This document shows, one piece after another, positions 17,089 to 24,833 of a DNA stretch of 64,000 nucleotides. Below the pieces are notes generated by a model. That model had not been told where the DNA came from, searched no databases, and worked only from the letters and a program-made list of their open reading frames with translations. Both the position numbers and the translations under genes were made by a program. Positions within the stretch are counted from its first letter, which is position 1; the number at the start of each line of letters is the position of its first letter. This DNA comes from JAIQFF01 sp963788505 (GTDB lineage Bacteria; Acidobacteriota; Terriglobia; Terriglobales; Acidobacteriaceae), in NCBI GenBank assembly GCA_963788505.1, contig CAWBGY010000009.1:248001-312000 (forward strand). Direction: 5' to 3'.

Positions 17089-19083
17089 ATGGAGCGCCGC
17101 TCTGTCGTCGAATACCTCGACAGCTCTCTACAACGAGGACGGGAGTGCGCTTACATTCAGCGTTGCGGGTACCGGACCGTGCGCTGGACCTACCGGCAAG
17201 TCGCTGAGGCCGCCTTTCGCTTTGCCCGTGAACTGGAACTGCGTGACGTCGGCAAAGGCGAGCGCGTGCTGCTGTGGGGAGCGAACTCGGCAGAGTGGGT
17301 GGCGGCGTTTTTTGGCTGTGCTCTGCGTGGCGTGATTGTTGTTCCCATCGATGATGCCGGCGCTGCCGAGTTCACTCAGCGCGTCTTTCAGCTGGTGGAT
17401 GGCAAGCTGCTGGTGTGTTCGCGTGAACATGTCCAGCCTGCGATTCCCGCCCTGGTTCTTGAGGACTTGCAGAAGACACTGTCGGCTCACGCGCCTTCGG
17501 CCTATGGCGCGGACGCGATAGGCCCTGACGATGTTCTCGAAATCGTTTTTACTTCCGGGACGACGGCCGAGCCCAAAGGCGTAGTGATCACACACGGCAA
17601 TGTGCTCGGCAATATTGCGCCGCTCGAAACGGAAATTCAAAAATATCTAAAGTACGAACGCTGGGCCCATCCCATTCGCTTCCTGAACCTGCTGCCCTTG
17701 AGCCACGTCTTTGGTCAATTCCTCGGAATATTCCTGCCGCAACTGATGGCAGGCACGGTGATATTCCAGGATGAGCTCAATCCGAGTGAAGTCATTCGCA
17801 CCCTACGGCGCGAACGAGTGTCGGTGCTGGTGGCAGTGCCGCGCATGCTGCAATCGCTGAAGGAAAAGATCGAGCGCGATCTGACCGATCAAGGCGGGCT
17901 GGAAGATTTCCGGCGGCGCTTCCAAGCGGCAGAGGGAAAGCATTTCCTGCATCGCTGGTGGATCTTCCGGCGCGTGCATCGCCGGTTCGGATGGAAGTTC
18001 TGGGCATTCATCTCTGGTGGGGCTGCGCTCGACCGCGTGACCGAAGAATTCTGGGGGCGGCTCGGATACGCCGCCATCCAGGGTTATGGGCTCACGGAAA
18101 CCACCTCCATCGTCAGCGTGAATCATCCCTTTCGTCTGGGCAGAGGATCGATTGGGAAAGTACTGGCGGGGCGCGAGGTCAAACTGGCACCGGACGGCGA
18201 AATTCTGGTTCGCGGCAGTGGCGTAGCCACCGGATATTGGACGGGACACCAGCTGCAGGCGATGACAACGGAACAAGGATGGTACGGCACCGGAGACATC
18301 GGCGAACTCGACGCCGCAGGCAATCTATATTTCAAGGGGCGCAAGAAAGATGTGATCGTCACCCCGGCCGGCATGAATGTTTACCCTCAGGACCTGGAGG
18401 CCGCGCTGCGAAGCCAACCCGAAGTGAAAGACTGCGTGGTGATCGCATTGCCGCGAGATGGAAACGCGGAACCATGCGCGGTGATGATCATGCGGGATGG
18501 CAAGGCTGATCCGGAGCCGGTGGTGAGCCGCGCCAACGAAACCCTGGCTGAGTACCAGCGCATGAGGAACTGGTTTGTGTGGCCGGAAGACGACTTCCCG
18601 CGCACTTCCACGCAGAAGCCCCGAACCAGCGCGATCCTGCAAGTTGTGCAGGCGCGGCTGGAAGAGAGGCCGGCAGGACAAGCCGGATCGAGCCCGTTGG
18701 CCGACTTGATTGCGCGCGTGAAAGGAACGACCGCCGGGAGAGTTGGGCCCGGAGGCGAATCTGGAAACCGACCTGAATCTCAGTTCGCTCGATCGGGTGG
18801 AATTGTTAGGCGCGCTCGAAGATCGCTATCAAGTGGATCTAAGCGAGACCCGGTTCGCCGCGGTGAAAACGGTTGGCGATCTGGAGCGCATGCTGCAAGG
18901 CAAGCTTCCTCCACGGGCGTCCTATCACTATCCGGCATGGGCGCAGCGGTGGCCCACGACCTGGGTGCGGCTGGTCACTCACTACTTACTTCTGCGTCCG
19001 GCGGTATTCCTGCTGGGATGGCCTCGCATCACGGGGCGGGAAAACCTGCGGGGACTTCGCGGGCCGGTGCTGGTGGTGTGTAA
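17089..19083 (+). CDS. Acyl-activating (AMP-binding) enzyme, frameshifted before its ACP domain
   Basis: An ANL-superfamily ligase that activates a carboxylic (probably fatty) acid as an acyl adenylate. Motifs: FTSGTTAEPKG (P-loop), YGLTETT, YGTGDIGELD, and GRKKDVIVTPAG with the hinge region. The ATG at 17089 is chosen because the upstream extension lies in a repeat. Homology ends near 18735; the following ~115 residues are out-of-frame translation. Removing one base near 18739 joins ...AG to ELGPEANLETDL, the start of the carrier domain in the next entry. Intact relatives are single AMP-binding/ACP/PlsC proteins that acylate lysophospholipids. Confidence 0.8.
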   Translation: MERRSVVEYLDSSLQRGRECAYIQRCGYRTVRWTYRQVAEAAFRFARELELRDVGKGERVLLWGANSAEWVAAFFGCALRGVIVVPIDDAGAAEFTQRVFQLVDGKLLVCSREHVQPAIPALVLEDLQKTLSAHAPSAYGADAIGPDDVLEIVFTSGTTAEPKGVVITHGNVLGNIAPLETEIQKYLKYERWAHPIRFLNLLPLSHVFGQFLGIFLPQLMAGTVIFQDELNPSEVIRTLRRERVSVLVAVPRMLQSLKEKIERDLTDQGGLEDFRRRFQAAEGKHFLHRWWIFRRVHRRFGWKFWAFISGGAALDRVTEEFWGRLGYAAIQGYGLTETTSIVSVNHPFRLGRGSIGKVLAGREVKLAPDGEILVRGSGVATGYWTGHQLQAMTTEQGWYGTGDIGELDAAGNLYFKGRKKDVIVTPAGMNVYPQDLEAALRSQPEVKDCVVIALPRDGNAEPCAVMIMRDGKADPEPVVSRANETLAEYQRMRNWFVWPEDDFPRTSTQKPRTSAILQVVQARLEERPAGQAGSSPLADLIARVKGTTAGRVGPGGESGNRPESQFARSGGIVRRARRSLSSGSKRDPVRRGENGWRSGAHAARQASSTGVLSLSGMGAAVAHDLGAAGHSLLTSASGGIPAGMASHHGAGKPAGTSRAGAGGV

Positions 19084-19609
19084 TCACATCGACGACGTGG
19101 ATGTCGGTTTCGTGCTGACCGCGCTTCCTGCCCGTTTCAGGCACCGCCTGGCGACGGCTACGGGAGGCGAGGCGCTGGAGGGGCTGCGCACCCCGCCACG
19201 AGACCGAAGTTTGTTGGGCCGAGTCTATGACCGTGTGAAGTGGATCCTGGGAGTCTCGTTGCTCAACCTGTTTCCCTTGCCGCGCGAAGCTGGATTTCGG
19301 GAAAGTTTCGCCTTTGCGGGAGAATCCGTAGACCGGGGCTACAGCATTCTGCTCTTTCCCGAAGGCCGACACACAACGGACGGCAAAGTGGGCCCGTTTC
19401 GCGCGGGCGTGGGCCTGCTGGCGAACAACCTGGCAATACCGATCGTGCCTCTGCGGATTGACGGACTCTTTGAATTGAAGAAGGCAAAGAAGAAGTTTGC
19501 GCGGCCGGGGAAGATACAGGTGAAAATCGGCGCGCCGGTGCGATTTCCGCCGGACAGCGCTCCGGAGCGGATTTCCGCCGAGCTACGGAAGACGGTGGAA
19601 AACTTGTAG
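18743..19609 (+). CDS. Acyl carrier plus PlsC-type acyltransferase part of the same protein
   Basis: Continues the preceding protein in the next frame. It opens with a phosphopantetheine carrier domain: LETDLNLSSLDRVELLGALE carries the serine that would receive the cofactor. A PlsC acyltransferase domain follows, with FPEGRHT and PIVPLRIDG. The canonical HxxxxD motif appears as NHIDDVD (His-Ile-Asp-Asp-Val-Asp). Hydrophobic stretches near the carrier/PlsC junction suggest membrane association. The TTG start at 18743 is only the ORF boundary; the true protein most likely begins at 17089. Confidence 0.8.
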   Translation: MGPEANLETDLNLSSLDRVELLGALEDRYQVDLSETRFAAVKTVGDLERMLQGKLPPRASYHYPAWAQRWPTTWVRLVTHYLLLRPAVFLLGWPRITGRENLRGLRGPVLVVCNHIDDVDVGFVLTALPARFRHRLATATGGEALEGLRTPPRDRSLLGRVYDRVKWILGVSLLNLFPLPREAGFRESFAFAGESVDRGYSILLFPEGRHTTDGKVGPFRAGVGLLANNLAIPIVPLRIDGLFELKKAKKKFARPGKIQVKIGAPVRFPPDSAPERISAELRKTVENL

Positions 19610-19806
19610 CCAGGTTGGCAAGAGATGCAGGTCCACATTGTTTATCGATCTTGTTACCGTGAGGACAAACCCGCAGAATGGTCTCCGCATCGAAGTTTCA
19701 GCATGTAGTATTTTCCCAGGTTACCGGGTTGCATCCGTACTGGTCGGAGAAACTCGTCCCGGTACAACCAGTTTGCAGCAACAAATCTTTCGGAGGTAGC
19801 GAGATC
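19610..19806. other. Spacer before the PA2779-like gene
   Basis: About 200 bases. An in-frame extension of the next gene exists but lacks a ribosome-binding site. Probably contains the promoter for the 19.8-22.5 kb gene group. Confidence 0.35.
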
Positions 19807-20217
19807 ATGCGTTTCGATATGAAGCAGGTATCCCGAATCGCGACAGTATTCGTACTGGCCGCGTTTTTTGCTCTTCCCCAGAACCTTTTGGCGGAAGCGG
19901 CGAGGCATGTGGTGAGTCCTGCTGAACTGCAGCAGGCGGCGGTGCAGGCTTCGGCTGTGCGCCAGCAAAACGTGGAACAGGTCCGGCAATTTCTCTCCTC
20001 GGAGACGGCCAACAAAGCCTTGCGGTCGGCGCACATGAATCCGGAGCAGGTCAAGAACGCTGTCTCCAGTCTGGATGATGCCGAACTGGCTCAACTGGCT
20101 TCGCGGACGCAGAAGGCGCAGGCTGATTTCGCAGCCGGCACGCTCAGCGATCGTGACCTGATCATTATTCTCGTGGCTGTGGCCGTGCTCATTCTGATCA
20201 TTGTCGCGGTCCGATAG
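19807..20217 (+). CDS. PA2779 family small exported protein
   Basis: The ATG at 19807 has GGAGG upstream and begins a signal peptide (RIATVFVLAAFFALPQNLLA). The 136-residue protein then has a helical middle (LQQAAVQASAVRQQNVEQVR, MNPEQVKNAVSSLDDAELAQLA) and ends in a very hydrophobic helix, LIIILVAVAVLILIIVAVR. This layout and the adjacent C39 peptidase match the PA2779/PA2778 pair of Pseudomonas. The terminal helix could anchor it or make it a peptidase substrate. Nine bases separate it from the next gene, so an operon is very likely. Confidence 0.8.
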   Translation: MRFDMKQVSRIATVFVLAAFFALPQNLLAEAARHVVSPAELQQAAVQASAVRQQNVEQVRQFLSSETANKALRSAHMNPEQVKNAVSSLDDAELAQLASRTQKAQADFAAGTLSDRDLIIILVAVAVLILIIVAVR

Positions 20218-20226
20218 AGCGTTCCC

Positions 20227-20775
20227 ATGCCGGGTCGCATTGTCAGGATCGCGGTCATATTGTTTTGCGTTTGCGGTCTGCTGGTGGCCGCGGACGCGCC
20301 CAGCGTCTGGCTCGACGTTCCCTTCGTGAAGCAGCAGAAAGATGGTTGCGGCGCGGCCAGCATTGCCATGGTGATGCAATACTGGCGGGCCCAGCAGGGC
20401 CGGCCCGCGAACGAGAGTTCGGACGCGACCCTGATTCAGCGCGCTCTGTATTCGCCCCAGGCCCACGGCATCTACGCTTCCGAAATGGAGCGGTACTTCC
20501 AGGAGAATGGGTTCCGCACGTTTACAATTCGCGGAGAGTGGGAAGACCTCAAACAACATCTGGACAAGGGGCGTCCTTTGATCGTGGCCCTGAAGCCGGC
20601 AATGGGCGACACTTTGCACTACGTGGTGGTGACTGGCCTGGGGCCGGAGGCGGTGATGGTCAACGATCCAGCCCAGCGCAAGTTGTTGCAAGAGGACAGG
20701 TCAAGCTTCGAACGGGAATGGGCCGCGGCCGGAAAATGGACATTGCTGGCACTGCCTCGGGCCCAAACTCGCTGA
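20227..20775 (+). CDS. C39-like cysteine peptidase, PA2778 family
   Basis: 182 residues with a signal peptide and a single papain-like C39 domain: catalytic Cys41 in QKDGCGAASIAMV, His131 in LHYVVVTGLG and Asp147 in VNDPA. C39 peptidases usually cut double-glycine leaders; PA2778-type proteins combine C39 with TPR repeats. Here the TPR part is encoded by the overlapping next gene. It probably acts in the periplasm, and the PA2779-like protein upstream is a candidate partner or substrate. Confidence 0.85.
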   Translation: MPGRIVRIAVILFCVCGLLVAADAPSVWLDVPFVKQQKDGCGAASIAMVMQYWRAQQGRPANESSDATLIQRALYSPQAHGIYASEMERYFQENGFRTFTIRGEWEDLKQHLDKGRPLIVALKPAMGDTLHYVVVTGLGPEAVMVNDPAQRKLLQEDRSSFEREWAAAGKWTLLALPRAQTR

Positions 20776-21530
20776 TCCCAACCGCCGTTCTCATCCTCCT
20801 TATTTCCAGCTTTGCAGCCCTGGCGGGCGCCCAAACATCGGACGGTCCATTGCTGGACCGTGTCAGGCAGCTTTCCGCCGAACAGCGTTGGCAGGAAGTT
20901 GTCGATCTCGTTGCCTCCGAACCAACGCCATCGGCTGAACTCGATTTCTATCTCGGCACCGCCTCGGCCCAGTTGGGACGTTGGGAGGATGCGCAACGGG
21001 CGTTCGCGGCAGGAGCGCGCCTCCAGCCTGGCGACAAGCGTTTTCCACTGGAACTGGCGGGGGTGGCATTCAAGCAGAAACGGTATGAGGTCGCGGCGCG
21101 CTACTTGCGGCGGGCGCTACATCTTGATCCCACGGACGCCTATGGCAACGATTTTCTTGGCACCGTTTATTTCCTCCAGGGAAACATCGAAGCCGCGTTG
21201 AAGTACTGGAACCGCGTCGGTAAGCCACAGATTGTCGAAGTACGAAGCCAGCCCACGCCGCGAGTGAACGCCGCGTTGCTTGATCGCGCCAGGGCTTTTG
21301 CGCCGGCCAGCTTGCTGCGCTTGCCCGATCTGCTGACGACCGAGGTCCGCATTCGCGGGCTGGATATTTTCCCCACCTTCCAATTTGATCTGCAGGCCCG
21401 TGACGACGGCAGGTTTGACGTTCTTTTCCGCAACCGCGAGCGCGAGGGATGGGGCCAGGGCAAACTGGAAAAATTGTTTCTGCTGTTCCGGGGCCTTGCC
21501 CTTTCAGAGCATTACTCCCGAGGTTTATGA
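20739..21530 (+). CDS. Secreted TPR protein, N-terminal part of a frameshifted TPR/beta-barrel protein
   Basis: The ATG at 20739 overlaps the C39 gene by 37 bases and precedes a signal sequence (SLIPTAVLILLISSFAALAGA). About three TPR-like repeats follow (RWQEVVDLVASEP, RWEDAQRAFAAGARLQPGD, YEVAARYLRRALHLDPTD, GNIEAALKYWNRVG). Homology then switches frame: deleting one base near 21495 gives RGLPFQS and continues into the next entry. The last ~10 residues here (LALSEHYSRGL) are out-of-frame. Confidence 0.75.
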   Translation, partial: DIAGTASGPNSLIPTAVLILLISSFAALAGAQTSDGPLLDRVRQLSAEQRWQEVVDLVASEPTPSAELDFYLGTASAQLGRWEDAQRAFAAGARLQPGDKRFPLELAGVAFKQKRYEVAARYLRRALHLDPTDAYGNDFLGTVYFLQGNIEAALKYWNRVGKPQIVEVRSQPTPRVNAALLDRARAFAPASLLRLPDLLTTEVRIRGLDIFPTFQFDLQARDDGRFDVLFRNREREGWGQGKLEKLFLLFRGLALSEHYSRGL

Positions 21531-22455
21531 CCTGGGCCATCAGGCCGTCAACTTCGTCTCCCTCTATCGCTGGGATGCGGAGAAGCGCCGGGTGCGGGCG
21601 CAACTTTCAGGCCCATTCAAAGGAAATCCAAAATTTCGTTATGGACTGATCGCCGATTTGCGCAGTGAAAACTGGGACATCAGAAACTCGTTTCAAGGCC
21701 CGGCCCCAGTGCTCGCGAGCTTGAATCTGCGGCGAGAAGCAGTGGGCGCGGACTTCGCTTCCATGGAAAGCGGGCGATGGCGATGGTCTGCCGGGGCCGA
21801 AATTTCGCACCGCGACTTCCGCAGTGTGATTCCGGGAACGACTCTGACTCCGAGCCTGTTGGCCAAGGGATACCAGCTCAAGCAACTCTCCCAGCTGGAC
21901 GCCGAGCTTTGGCGCCAGCCTGAGCGAAGAGTCACGCTGGAAGGCGGCGTGTCCTCGCAGGCGGGGCGCATCTGGTCGCAGCCCTCGCACTCTTTCGAGA
22001 AGCTCCAGGGATCATTACGATTTCACTGGTTTCCTCAAGCTCAAGGCGACGATTACGAAATGCAGCACCAGATCAGGGCAGGCAAGACGTTTGGAGATGT
22101 TCCCTTCGACGAGCTCTTCATGCTGGGTCTGGAGCGCGACAACGATCTGGAGATGCGAGGGCATATTGGGACCCGGGACGGCAGAAAGGGCAGCGCTCCC
22201 CTGGGGCGGAATTATTTTCTATCCAATTGGGAAGCGGACAAGAACGTTTACCGCAACGGAATTTTCACAGTGAAACTTGGGCCGTTTCTCGATACGGGCA
22301 AGATTACCGACGCCTCGGCAGGATTGGGCTCGCACGAATGGCTTTGGGACCTGGGGGCGCAGGCGAAAGTGCGCGTCTTTGGAGTCGGAGTTGCCTTCTC
22401 TTACGGAAAAGATCTGCGATCGGGGAACAATGCCTTTTATGTCTCGATGCGGTAG
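21496..22455 (+). CDS. Beta-barrel C-terminal part of the TPR/outer-membrane protein
   Basis: Open from 21385, but the meaningful sequence starts near LPFQSITPEVYDL. Alternating amphipathic strands fill about 300 residues (FRYGLIADLRSENWDI, WRWSAGAEISHRDF, KLQGSLRFHWFPQ, YRNGIFTVKLGPFLDTG). It ends AFYVSMR, without the usual terminal aromatic residue. Taken with the preceding TPR part, this resembles Omp85/surface-antigen-type outer-membrane proteins. The frameshift makes it an apparent second gene; the two parts are probably one protein acting with the C39 peptidase. Confidence 0.7.
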   Translation: MPFQSITPEVYDLGHQAVNFVSLYRWDAEKRRVRAQLSGPFKGNPKFRYGLIADLRSENWDIRNSFQGPAPVLASLNLRREAVGADFASMESGRWRWSAGAEISHRDFRSVIPGTTLTPSLLAKGYQLKQLSQLDAELWRQPERRVTLEGGVSSQAGRIWSQPSHSFEKLQGSLRFHWFPQAQGDDYEMQHQIRAGKTFGDVPFDELFMLGLERDNDLEMRGHIGTRDGRKGSAPLGRNYFLSNWEADKNVYRNGIFTVKLGPFLDTGKITDASAGLGSHEWLWDLGAQAKVRVFGVGVAFSYGKDLRSGNNAFYVSMR

Positions 22456-22491
22456 AAGCGCAAAACGTGGTCGCGTTATAATGCGGAGGCC

Positions 22492-23031
22492 ATGAAAATC
22501 AATCGATCAATTTCGTTCGGCGTAGCGTTGTGTTTGCCGCTTCTCGCGCTATCCATTACAACCGCGGCCAAGGCGACTGCGAAAACCGTTGTCGAACTGA
22601 AGGATGCTCAGGGCAAGAGCGTAGGAACGGCGGTGCTATGGAGTAAAACCGGCGAAACCGGCGTATCCATGAAGCTCAATCTTCATGGGCTGCCGCCCGG
22701 GGAACATGCGTTGCACTTTCACCAGAAGGCGCAGTGCGATGCGCCGGATTTCAAGTCGGCCGGCGGGCACTTTAATCCGGATGGAAAGAAGCACGGCCTG
22801 GAGAATCCCGAAGGTCACCACGCCGGCGATATGAATAACTTCGTCGTGAACGCCAAAGGTCGCGCCCGGTTCAAGGTTGTGAACAAGGACGTAACTCTGG
22901 GCGACGACAGTCACTCTCTATTCAGCAACGGCGGCACGGCACTGGTAATTCATGCCAAGGCGGACGACATGAAGTCCGACCCAGCCGGAAACGCAGGAGC
23001 CCGCATCGCCTGTGGGGTGATCACGAAATAG
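22492..23031 (+). CDS. sodC: Cu/Zn superoxide dismutase
   Basis: The ATG at 22492 follows GCGGAGGCC. A signal peptide (about 27 residues) exports it to the periplasm. All metal ligands are visible: His75 and His77 (HFH), His93 (GHFNP), His101 (KHG), His109/110 and Asp113 (HHAGDMNN), and His155 (VIHAKADD). Cys82 and Cys174 can form the conserved disulfide. It converts superoxide to peroxide and oxygen. It follows the barrel gene by 36 bases and may share its transcript. Confidence 0.95.
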   Translation: MKINRSISFGVALCLPLLALSITTAAKATAKTVVELKDAQGKSVGTAVLWSKTGETGVSMKLNLHGLPPGEHALHFHQKAQCDAPDFKSAGGHFNPDGKKHGLENPEGHHAGDMNNFVVNAKGRARFKVVNKDVTLGDDSHSLFSNGGTALVIHAKADDMKSDPAGNAGARIACGVITK

Positions 23032-23152
23032 ACAGATTCGCCGGGAAATCGGAAATCGCACAGATTGAACAGGTTATGCACAAATTCCAGGCCTAAAAAT
23101 ACAGAGAAGACCCTATAGACCCTGAGCTTTTGCCCGCCCCGGGGACGGGTCC

Positions 23153-24763
23153 TCAGTCATAGTTTCCCTCCACCTGCCACTGCCCGTTGAGCAGGTCCCG
23201 GACCAGGCGATAGAGCGTAATGCCGGTTGCTTCCTGCACCGCGATGTCCCACTCGTCGCGGGCCCATCCTTCCTGCTCCCACCAGTCTCCAGAGGTCCGC
23301 CAGGGACCCGCGGCCCAGAGGATTTCCCCACATATTTCCTTACGCCTGGGACAAACGATGCGCACCGGCCTGCCTTCCTGCAGGGTGATCGTGGCGCGCA
23401 AGGCTGGGCGGAAGATGCGCATTGCGGTGACCGCGCCTTCATTTTGTTTTTGCAGTTCCGGAGCTTCCCTGGGTTTGGCATTCCGGGATGCTTTTGGCCC
23501 GCGCGCCGTTTGTTCCGGCATCTGGCCTGGGGCAAAACGATGCATGCGGAATGCTTCCGGATGGTGAGTGTCCACCAGTTGCAGCGCCCCCACTTTATTT
23601 TCGCCGACAATTCCTGCAATTCTTGCCAAGGTGAGCTCAAGTTTTTCCGGCTCTGGGGAAGGTGGAAGGAATAGTCCACTCTGCGCTGCCCGCGGCCGCA
23701 CCGGTTCCGCCGACAAATGAATCTTCATGATGGGAGCGCCGGGGGGGTGCGCATTCAAATCAAGTTGCAGCAATTTGAGGAAGACCTTGGAGTCCAGCAA
23801 GGGGACAGGCAGGCGCAGGGTGCGATGGAAGTGCTGTCGAGCTTGCGCTTGACCAGGACGGACGGGGGCGCCCGTCCCGACGGGGTCTGTAGCGTTGCAT
23901 TCCAGGGTCAGGTCCAGTTTCAACTCCTGGGTTGCCAGGGCCCGGGCGCCCAGGCGGGCACACAACTGGTCCAGTAAGCGGCCCAGTAGAAACGCCAGTG
24001 GTTCGAGCAGCACCAGCGGATATTCCAGTTCGATCGCCTCTTCAAAGACCAGCGGCGGCTCAACCGGAACCAGCGATCTGGAATTGCAGCCACGCGCCAA
24101 CTGTTGCAGGCGAATGCCTTCCTGGCCCAGGCGCTCGCTCAGCGCGATTTCGGGCAAAGCGGCCAGAGCGCGAAAATTGCGAATGCCCCAGCGCTCGAAT
24201 ACTTCCAGGGGTTGGAGATCGTGACCACCGGTAAACAAAACTTCCAAGGGAAGATTGCCCAACTGCTCGGCCTCTTTTCCTTCAGGAATCACGATCACCC
24301 CGCAAAAGCCGCGAGCGGCGAGTACGGCCGTGTCCGGATTGGAAGCCACGGCAACATTGGTTTCGAGGCCGAGATCGCAAGCGCGGCGCGCCACGTCACG
24401 CGCGATTTTGGGCAACGGCCCGAAAAGAGGTTCCAGACCGGCAAGATCCAGGAGGACGGTGTCACAGTCCGCATCTTCCACGCGCGGCGAGAATGACTGG
24501 GCGCAGTCGAGCAGCGCAGCATGGGCGGCGGCTTCCTGTAATAAAGAGCGCGGACGCAGTCCAAGATCAGAACAGGCTTCCACCTGAAGTTTCGTCATTC
24601 CCAGGGAAACTCCGGCGTGGCGGGCCCTTTCGTTCAAGGCAACAATCGTTTGCAGCGGCGCTTTGCCTTCGAGCACGGCCAGAGCTCGTGTGCGCAAGGC
24701 GGGTTCGGCGCGCAGCAGGGCCTCCACCGGAAAGTCAGGCACGTAGATGCAGGCAAAAGGCAT
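23153..24763 (-). CDS. imuB: Y-family polymerase-like mutasome protein ImuB
   Basis: 536 residues with Y-family polymerase architecture (FACIYVPDFPVEALL at the N-terminus, palm/finger segments, little-finger domain), as in ImuB, the non-catalytic adaptor of the SOS mutasome. It follows imuA on the same strand with a 70-base gap. Residues about 290-302 (DPVGTGAPVRPGQ) are encoded by a REP-like palindrome (23860-23877), apparently an in-frame insertion. DnaE2, the usual polymerase partner, is not adjacent: sodC lies downstream on the other strand. Confidence 0.85.
   Translation of the reverse strand: MPFACIYVPDFPVEALLRAEPALRTRALAVLEGKAPLQTIVALNERARHAGVSLGMTKLQVEACSDLGLRPRSLLQEAAAHAALLDCAQSFSPRVEDADCDTVLLDLAGLEPLFGPLPKIARDVARRACDLGLETNVAVASNPDTAVLAARGFCGVIVIPEGKEAEQLGNLPLEVLFTGGHDLQPLEVFERWGIRNFRALAALPEIALSERLGQEGIRLQQLARGCNSRSLVPVEPPLVFEEAIELEYPLVLLEPLAFLLGRLLDQLCARLGARALATQELKLDLTLECNATDPVGTGAPVRPGQAQARQHFHRTLRLPVPLLDSKVFLKLLQLDLNAHPPGAPIMKIHLSAEPVRPRAAQSGLFLPPSPEPEKLELTLARIAGIVGENKVGALQLVDTHHPEAFRMHRFAPGQMPEQTARGPKASRNAKPREAPELQKQNEGAVTAMRIFRPALRATITLQEGRPVRIVCPRRKEICGEILWAAGPWRTSGDWWEQEGWARDEWDIAVQEATGITLYRLVRDLLNGQWQVEGNYD
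23860..23877. repeat. REP-like palindrome inside imuB
   Basis: GGACGGG-GGCG-CCCGTCC is a perfect hairpin lying wholly inside imuB. Its core resembles the intergenic GACGGGCG/CGCCCGTC elements at 13755 and 13921. It encodes a Gly/Pro-rich loop and keeps the frame. Confidence 0.65.
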
Positions 24764-24805
24764 TTCAGTCGTCAGTCGTCAGTCTTCAGTCGTCGGCTTT
24801 CAATT
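24764..24805. repeat. CAGTCGTCAGTC tandem words between imuA and imuB
   Basis: CAGTCGT words are repeated about four times immediately upstream of the imuB start, in the imuA-imuB spacer. Same word family as at 8336 and 9068. Confidence 0.6.
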
Positions 24806-24833
24806 CGTTGCGCGAGCCATCGGAATCCGGCGA

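Noticed and set aside
20265..20738. Upstream extension of the TPR protein in its frame
   Set aside because: It overlaps the C39 peptidase and is Arg/Gly-rich antiframe; the signal peptide starts at 20739.
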